From positions 1 to 64,000 of the forward strand of contig NZ_JAQBIE010000002.1 in assembly GCF_028294535.1 (NCBI RefSeq): a stretch of DNA of 64,000 nt, read 5' to 3'. Positions 60,235 to 64,000 of this stretch are shown in pieces. A program made the position numbers and the translations under genes. Position 1 is the first letter of the stretch. The number at the start of each line of letters is the position of its first letter. Under the pieces are notes generated by a model, which was not told the origin of the DNA, ran no database searches, and saw nothing but the letters and a program-made list of their open reading frames with translations. Source of the stretch: Paracoccus onchidii. GTDB lineage: Bacteria; Pseudomonadota; Alphaproteobacteria; Rhodobacterales; Rhodobacteraceae.

Positions 60235-60566
60235 TGTTGGATCTTCGTCTCTATCTTGCGCAGCGCCTTAGTGCGATGGTGATGGTGCCGTTCGTTTTCG
60301 TGCATCTGGGTGTGATGATCTATGCGATCCAGGGTGGTTTGAGCGCATCCGAAATTTTGGGCCGCACACAGGGATCGCTTTTCTGGTTCCTGTTTTACGG
60401 GATGTTCGTGGTGGCGTCTTCCCTGCACGCGGCGATCGGCTTGCGAGTGATCGTCCATGAAGTCACTGGCCTGCGCGGACTGCTGCTGGCGGCGCTGACC
60501 TGGGGCGGCTTTGTTGTATTCTTTTTTCTGGGGGCGCGCGCAGTAACAGCCGTGACGATGATATGA
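60234..60566 (+). CDS. SdhC-like cytochrome b membrane anchor
   Basis: This 110-residue protein has three transmembrane segments. LRLYLAQRLSAMVMVPFVFV contains the quinone-site Arg/Ser pattern of SdhC, and MFVVASSLHAAIGLRVIVHE has the heme-ligand His. It anchors the catalytic subunits and passes electrons to or from quinone. The start at 60234 overlaps the iron-sulfur subunit stop. Confidence 0.8.
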   Translation: MLDLRLYLAQRLSAMVMVPFVFVHLGVMIYAIQGGLSASEILGRTQGSLFWFLFYGMFVVASSLHAAIGLRVIVHEVTGLRGLLLAALTWGGFVVFFFLGARAVTAVTMI

Positions 60567-60904
60567 AGGGACATTACCGCAATCATCCGCTGTGGTTCGC
60601 CTTTTTGCTGCATCGCCTGTCGGGGCTGGGCCTGGCGCTGTTCCTTCCCGCGCATTTTTATGTTCTGGGCATGGCAATCAGATCGCCCGAAGCGCTGGAC
60701 GGGTTCCTGCATTGGACCGACATGCCCATCGTCAAGATAGCCGAATTCGGGCTGGTCTTCCTGCTGGCAGTTCATTTCTTTGGCGGCCTGCGCCTGCTGG
60801 CGCTGGAATTTCTGCCCTGGCCTGCCCCCCACAAGACCCTGGCCGCTGGCGCCGTCGCCGGAGCCTTTCTGGTATCCGGGGTATTCTTTCTGAACGCGGT
60901 GTAG
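60563..60904 (+). CDS. Second SDH/FRD-like membrane anchor
   Basis: This 113-residue protein has three hydrophobic segments (LLHRLSGLGLALFLPAHFYV, EFGLVFLLAVHFFGGLRLLA, AAGAVAGAFLVSGVFFLNAV) with His residues in helices 1 and 2 that could ligate heme. The HRLSG motif is typical of SdhC/D proteins. It overlaps the previous gene by four bases and is followed after three bases by the flavoprotein. Confidence 0.8.
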   Translation: MKGHYRNHPLWFAFLLHRLSGLGLALFLPAHFYVLGMAIRSPEALDGFLHWTDMPIVKIAEFGLVFLLAVHFFGGLRLLALEFLPWPAPHKTLAAGAVAGAFLVSGVFFLNAV

Positions 60905-60907
60905 GAC

Positions 60908-62671
60908 ATGCCATTGAAAATCGAGATCGATCGCCACGACACCGACATCCTGATCCTTGGTTCAGGCGGCGCGGGATTGTTCGCAGCGCTTCACGCCCAG
61001 CACGCCGCGCCACCGGGAACCCGTGTCACCATCGCCGTCAAGGGGCTGATCGGGAAATGTGGCTGCACACGCATGGTTCAGGGTGGTTACAACGTTGCGC
61101 TTGGCCATGGTGACAGCGTCGAGCGCCACTTCATGGATACGATTCACGGCGGTAAATGGCTACCGGATCAGGACATGGCCTGGAAGCTGTGCGAACAGGC
61201 CGTCATCCGCGTTCGCGAGCTGGAAAACGAGGTGGGGTGCTTCTTTGACCGCGAGGCAAATGGCCAGTTGCACCACAAGGCTTTTGCGGGTCAAACCGCA
61301 GACCGAACGGTCCACAAAGGCGACCTGACCGGGATCGAGATCATCAATCGCCTGATGGAACAGGTCCTGTCGCGACCGATTGAAAGGCTTCAGGAACATC
61401 GCGCCATCGGCCTGATCCCGACGGCAGATGGCACGGCCCTGTCTGGCGTTTTGTTCATCGACATGCGCAGCGGAAGGTTCCGCTTTGTGCGCGCCAAGAC
61501 CGTCATGATGGGAACCGGCGGCGGCCCCACCATGTATAAATACCATACCCCGTCAGGGGACAAGACGATGGACGGCCTGGCAATGGCGCTGCGCCTTGGC
61601 CTGCCTCTGCGCGATATGGAAATGGTCCAGTTCCATCCCACGGGCCTTCTGGCCGGCGAACATACCCGGATGACGGGAACCGTGCTGGAAGAAGGCCTGC
61701 GTGGCGCGGGCGGGCAATTGCTTAACGCGCGCGGCGATCGGTTCATGTTCGACTATGATACCCGCGGCGAACGCGCCACACGCGATGTTGTCAGCCGCGG
61801 AATCTATGCCGAAATGCGCAAGAACAACGACCCCGATCAAGTGGGCATGTTCATTTCCATGGCTCATCTTGGCCCTGACAATGTCCGCCGGAAATTCAAG
61901 GGCATGGTCAAGCGATGTGCCGATAGCGGCTTTGATCTGGCTGCCGGCAAGGTCGAGGTCGTGCCGACGGCGCACTACTTCATGGGTGGTGTGGTTGTCG
62001 ATCCTGACACCCGCACCGCGATAGAGGGGCTGTATGTCGCGGGCGAAGATGCCGGCGGTGCGCATGGTTCCAACAGGTTGGGCGGCAATGGCGTTGCAAA
62101 TTCCACGGTCTATGGCGGTGTGGCCGGCGACGTGATGGGGGTCGATATCCGCAGAATGACCGCATTGCGGCCTGCAGATGAAACCGTGCTGGCCGCCGAG
62201 ATCGAGCGCGCCCTGCACCCGCTGCGCAAAACGCCCGGACATGTTCCGGGCCTGCGCGCCAAACTGCAGGAAGCGATGTGGGAAGATGTGGGCGTGATGC
62301 GTACCGGCGCCGGAATGGAGCGTGGGTTGAAACGCATTTCCGAGATCAGAGAAGAACTGTCAGAAACTGGGGTGGACCCCTCGAATCTGGCCTTCAATCT
62401 GACCTGGCATGACTGGCTGAACATGGCATCTCTGACCGAGATATCAGAGGTCATCACCAAAGCCGGGATCGCACGCGAAAATTCTCGTGGCGCACATTTC
62501 CGCGAAGATTACCCGGAAGCCGGGGATCTCGAGGCATCCTATTTCACAATGGCACGCCAACAAAACGGCGTGGTCGATGTCAACAGGGTCCCGGTCAAAT
62601 TCACCATCGTCCGGCCAGGTGAAACAATCCTGCCCGAGGGCGAACCAGAAACACTGGTGGCGCAGACATGA
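60908..62671 (+). CDS. Succinate dehydrogenase/fumarate reductase-like flavoprotein subunit
   Basis: This 587-residue protein has the FAD loop TDILILGSGGAGLFAALHAQ. Dicarboxylate site residues are kept: MVQFHPTGLLAGEH (His), RATRDVVSRG (proton-transfer Arg), PTAHYFMGGVVVDP (His) and GAHGSNRLGGNGVANSTVYG (Arg). The His that covalently binds FAD in SdhA (SHTVSAQGG) is Cys53 in GCTRMVQGGYN, so FAD should be non-covalent or differently attached. That and the B-C-D-A order argue against the housekeeping complex II. It probably oxidises a succinate analogue. The stop overlaps the fumarase alpha start (ATGA). Confidence 0.87.
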   Translation: MPLKIEIDRHDTDILILGSGGAGLFAALHAQHAAPPGTRVTIAVKGLIGKCGCTRMVQGGYNVALGHGDSVERHFMDTIHGGKWLPDQDMAWKLCEQAVIRVRELENEVGCFFDREANGQLHHKAFAGQTADRTVHKGDLTGIEIINRLMEQVLSRPIERLQEHRAIGLIPTADGTALSGVLFIDMRSGRFRFVRAKTVMMGTGGGPTMYKYHTPSGDKTMDGLAMALRLGLPLRDMEMVQFHPTGLLAGEHTRMTGTVLEEGLRGAGGQLLNARGDRFMFDYDTRGERATRDVVSRGIYAEMRKNNDPDQVGMFISMAHLGPDNVRRKFKGMVKRCADSGFDLAAGKVEVVPTAHYFMGGVVVDPDTRTAIEGLYVAGEDAGGAHGSNRLGGNGVANSTVYGGVAGDVMGVDIRRMTALRPADETVLAAEIERALHPLRKTPGHVPGLRAKLQEAMWEDVGVMRTGAGMERGLKRISEIREELSETGVDPSNLAFNLTWHDWLNMASLTEISEVITKAGIARENSRGAHFREDYPEAGDLEASYFTMARQQNGVVDVNRVPVKFTIVRPGETILPEGEPETLVAQT

Positions 62672-63621
62672 TCTCGATCGATCTTATACAGAACACAGCC
62701 CGAACCCTGATGGACAAGGCTGCAATCGAAATCCCGCAGGACTATCTTGACGGATTGCAGGCCGCCGCCAAGACCGAGGATGGCGACCTGTCATCCTTTG
62801 TCCTGCAGGCGATGCTCGACAACTACGAAGCCGCGAAAGAAGATCGCCGCGCCATGTGCGGAGATACCGGCGTGCCGCGCTGGTTCGTGAAGATGGCGAA
62901 TGACGCCCGGATCGAGGGCGGCATGTGCGCCCTTGAAACCGCCCTGCGCCGCGCCACCGCCGAGGCAACGAACGGCGTACCGCTGCGCCCGAACAGGGTG
63001 CACCCGCTTTGGCGCACGGATCACAACAACAATGTCGGCATCGGCGCGCCAGAGATCGAATACGGCTTCGAGCCCGAAGGGGATTGGGTGGATCTGATCA
63101 CGGTCCACAAGGGCGGCTTGTTCGGCACCGATTACCGGATGCTGTTCCCGTCAGATGGTATCGAGGGGATCAAGCGGTTCTATCTGGACAGCCTTGTTGC
63201 ATTCGGCAAGCGCGGTCTGGCCTGCCAGCCCGCGATCATCGGCATCGGGCTGGGCGGGTCCAAGGATACCTGCATGGTCCTTGGCAAACGCGCGTCCGTC
63301 CTTAGAACCGTGGGCAGCCGCAATTCCGATCCGCGCATAGCCGCCCTTGAGGATGAGTTGAAGCAGCTTGGAAACTCGATCGGGATGGGCGCCATGGGGT
63401 TCGTGGGAAAGAACATGGTGATCGATTGCAATATCGAGGTGGGATACTGTCACACCGGGGGCATGCAGATGTCGGTGCATGCATTCTGCCTGTCATCACG
63501 CCGCGCTGTCGCACGCCTGTTTCCTGACGGGCGGGTCGAATATCGCACCGACCCCGACTGGTTCACCCCCTATCAGCGGCGCGAAACCGTTGAATGGGAA
63601 CCTGCAATGGAGGATGCGTGA
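62668..63621 (+). CDS. Class I fumarase/tartrate dehydratase/mesaconase family, alpha subunit
   Basis: This 317-residue FumA N-terminal-domain protein has iron-sulfur Cys residues in RRAMCGDTGVPRWFVK, GLGGSKDTCMVLGKRA and IEVGYCHTGGMQMSVHAFCL. It also has HPLWRTDHNNNVGIGAPEIE. Split alpha/beta versions serve as fumarase, L(+)-tartrate dehydratase or mesaconase. Coupling to an SDH-like oxidase suggests hydration of the unsaturated product. It overlaps the beta gene (TGATG). Confidence 0.87.
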   Translation: MISIDLIQNTARTLMDKAAIEIPQDYLDGLQAAAKTEDGDLSSFVLQAMLDNYEAAKEDRRAMCGDTGVPRWFVKMANDARIEGGMCALETALRRATAEATNGVPLRPNRVHPLWRTDHNNNVGIGAPEIEYGFEPEGDWVDLITVHKGGLFGTDYRMLFPSDGIEGIKRFYLDSLVAFGKRGLACQPAIIGIGLGGSKDTCMVLGKRASVLRTVGSRNSDPRIAALEDELKQLGNSIGMGAMGFVGKNMVIDCNIEVGYCHTGGMQMSVHAFCLSSRRAVARLFPDGRVEYRTDPDWFTPYQRRETVEWEPAMEDA

Positions 63622-64000
63622 TGAAACCTCGTGAAGTTGTTCTCAGCACGACGCCGACCGCCGAAGATATCGCCGCGCTGCGATTGGGGGACATCGTTTA
63701 TCTGGACGGGCTTATGTATACGGCCCGTGAAGGCGTTTACATGCGTGCGCTTGAAGGGCAGGCCAATATCCCGATGGAGCTACCTTCGGAAAGCGCGGCG
63801 AATTTTCATTGCTCTCCGGCGGCAACGATCCGGGAAGATGGCACCTTCGATCTGGGGGCGGTCACGGCGACAGCTTCATTCAGATTCGCAAAGTGGTTGC
63901 CGGAATGGATGGCCAAGACCGGCGCAAGGCTGATCATCGGCAAGGGTGGCATGTCTTCCAGGGATTACAAGAACTACTTCGTGCCCAACGGGGCCGTATA
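63621..64000 (+). CDS. Class I fumarase/tartrate dehydratase/mesaconase family, beta subunit (partial)
   Basis: The first ~126 residues are present; the gene runs off the window. They show VLSTTPTAEDIAALRLGDIV, YTAREGVYMRALEG and LIIGKGGMSSRDYKNYFVPN, the Fe-S hydro-lyase beta-subunit pattern (TtdB/FumA C-terminal domain). The start overlaps the alpha stop. It completes the heterodimeric hydratase. Confidence 0.85.
   Translation, partial: MKPREVVLSTTPTAEDIAALRLGDIVYLDGLMYTAREGVYMRALEGQANIPMELPSESAANFHCSPAATIREDGTFDLGAVTATASFRFAKWLPEWMAKTGARLIIGKGGMSSRDYKNYFVPNGAV

Noticed and set aside
1-64000. CRISPR arrays, tRNA/rRNA genes, replication origin, prophage
   Set aside because: No regularly spaced repeats, RNA-gene-like sequences, replication or phage genes were recognised on either strand.

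Overview
This window looks like part of an alphaproteobacterial accessory replicon or genomic island, probably Rhodobacterales (Roseobacter/Paracoccus-like). The reasons are high GC, tightly packed operons with ATGA/TGATG overlaps, a DMSP lyase of the DddP type, three tripartite tricarboxylate (TTT) transporters, and TRAP, ABC, BCCT and TSUP transporters, each next to catabolic enzymes and a dedicated regulator. No rRNA, tRNA, CRISPR array or replication gene was seen. The taxonomic call is an inference from family content.

Region by region. 1-7.1 kb is mobile-element debris: an IS3 element with an internally deleted orfB, an IS6 transposase with a nonsense codon, and a frameshifted, truncated ISNCY-type transposase. 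These bracket an exported M15 D,D-peptidase coupled to a 1275-residue exported protein with peptidoglycan-binding and LprI-like domains. 7.4-14.9 kb is an amino-acid or ureido catabolic block: M20 carbamoylase/amidase, ornithine-cyclodeaminase-family reductase, LysR, RidA, TRAP DctPQM and an RraA-fold protein. 15.0-19.3 kb is a polyamine/opine-type ABC operon with an isochorismatase-family hydrolase. Its upstream end is a deletion scar where a LysR gene (minus) and the solute-binding-protein gene (plus) have both lost their 5' halves. 19.4-27.5 kb is a non-canonical hut-like cluster around an IclR control region. It holds an exported HAL/PAL-family lyase without the MIO triad, a YjiH-type permease, a Dabb protein and a ureohydrolase on one arm, and a HutI-like and a strongly altered urocanase-like enzyme on the other. 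This is the most unusual system in the window, possibly for ergothioneine or another modified imidazole.

27.7-36.4 kb is a four-carbon sugar-acid block: OtnC, OtnK, a racemase-family protein and an IDH/IMDH-family dehydrogenase on the minus strand; TTT, methylglyoxal synthase and a SorC-type regulator on the plus strand. 36.4-37.5 kb holds a sulfotransferase-like pseudogene. 38-45.3 kb is an onium-compound block: a DgcA-like flavoprotein, a GbcA-like Rieske oxygenase, a BCCT transporter, DddP DMSP lyase and a TetR regulator. 45.4-53.9 kb carries LysR, a second TTT system, a sulfatase, an FMN 2-hydroxyacid oxidase, a TSUP permease and another LysR. 54.2-64 kb holds a ThDP-dependent enzyme, a third TTT system (minus) and, divergently, an SDH/FRD-like complex in the order B-C-D-A followed by class I fumarase-family alpha and beta subunits; beta runs off the window.

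Overall, almost every block pairs one importer with two to five enzymes that feed small organic acids, amines or sulfonium compounds into central metabolism. Functions are assigned from motifs and context read by eye. Substrates are mostly inferred and marked as such.
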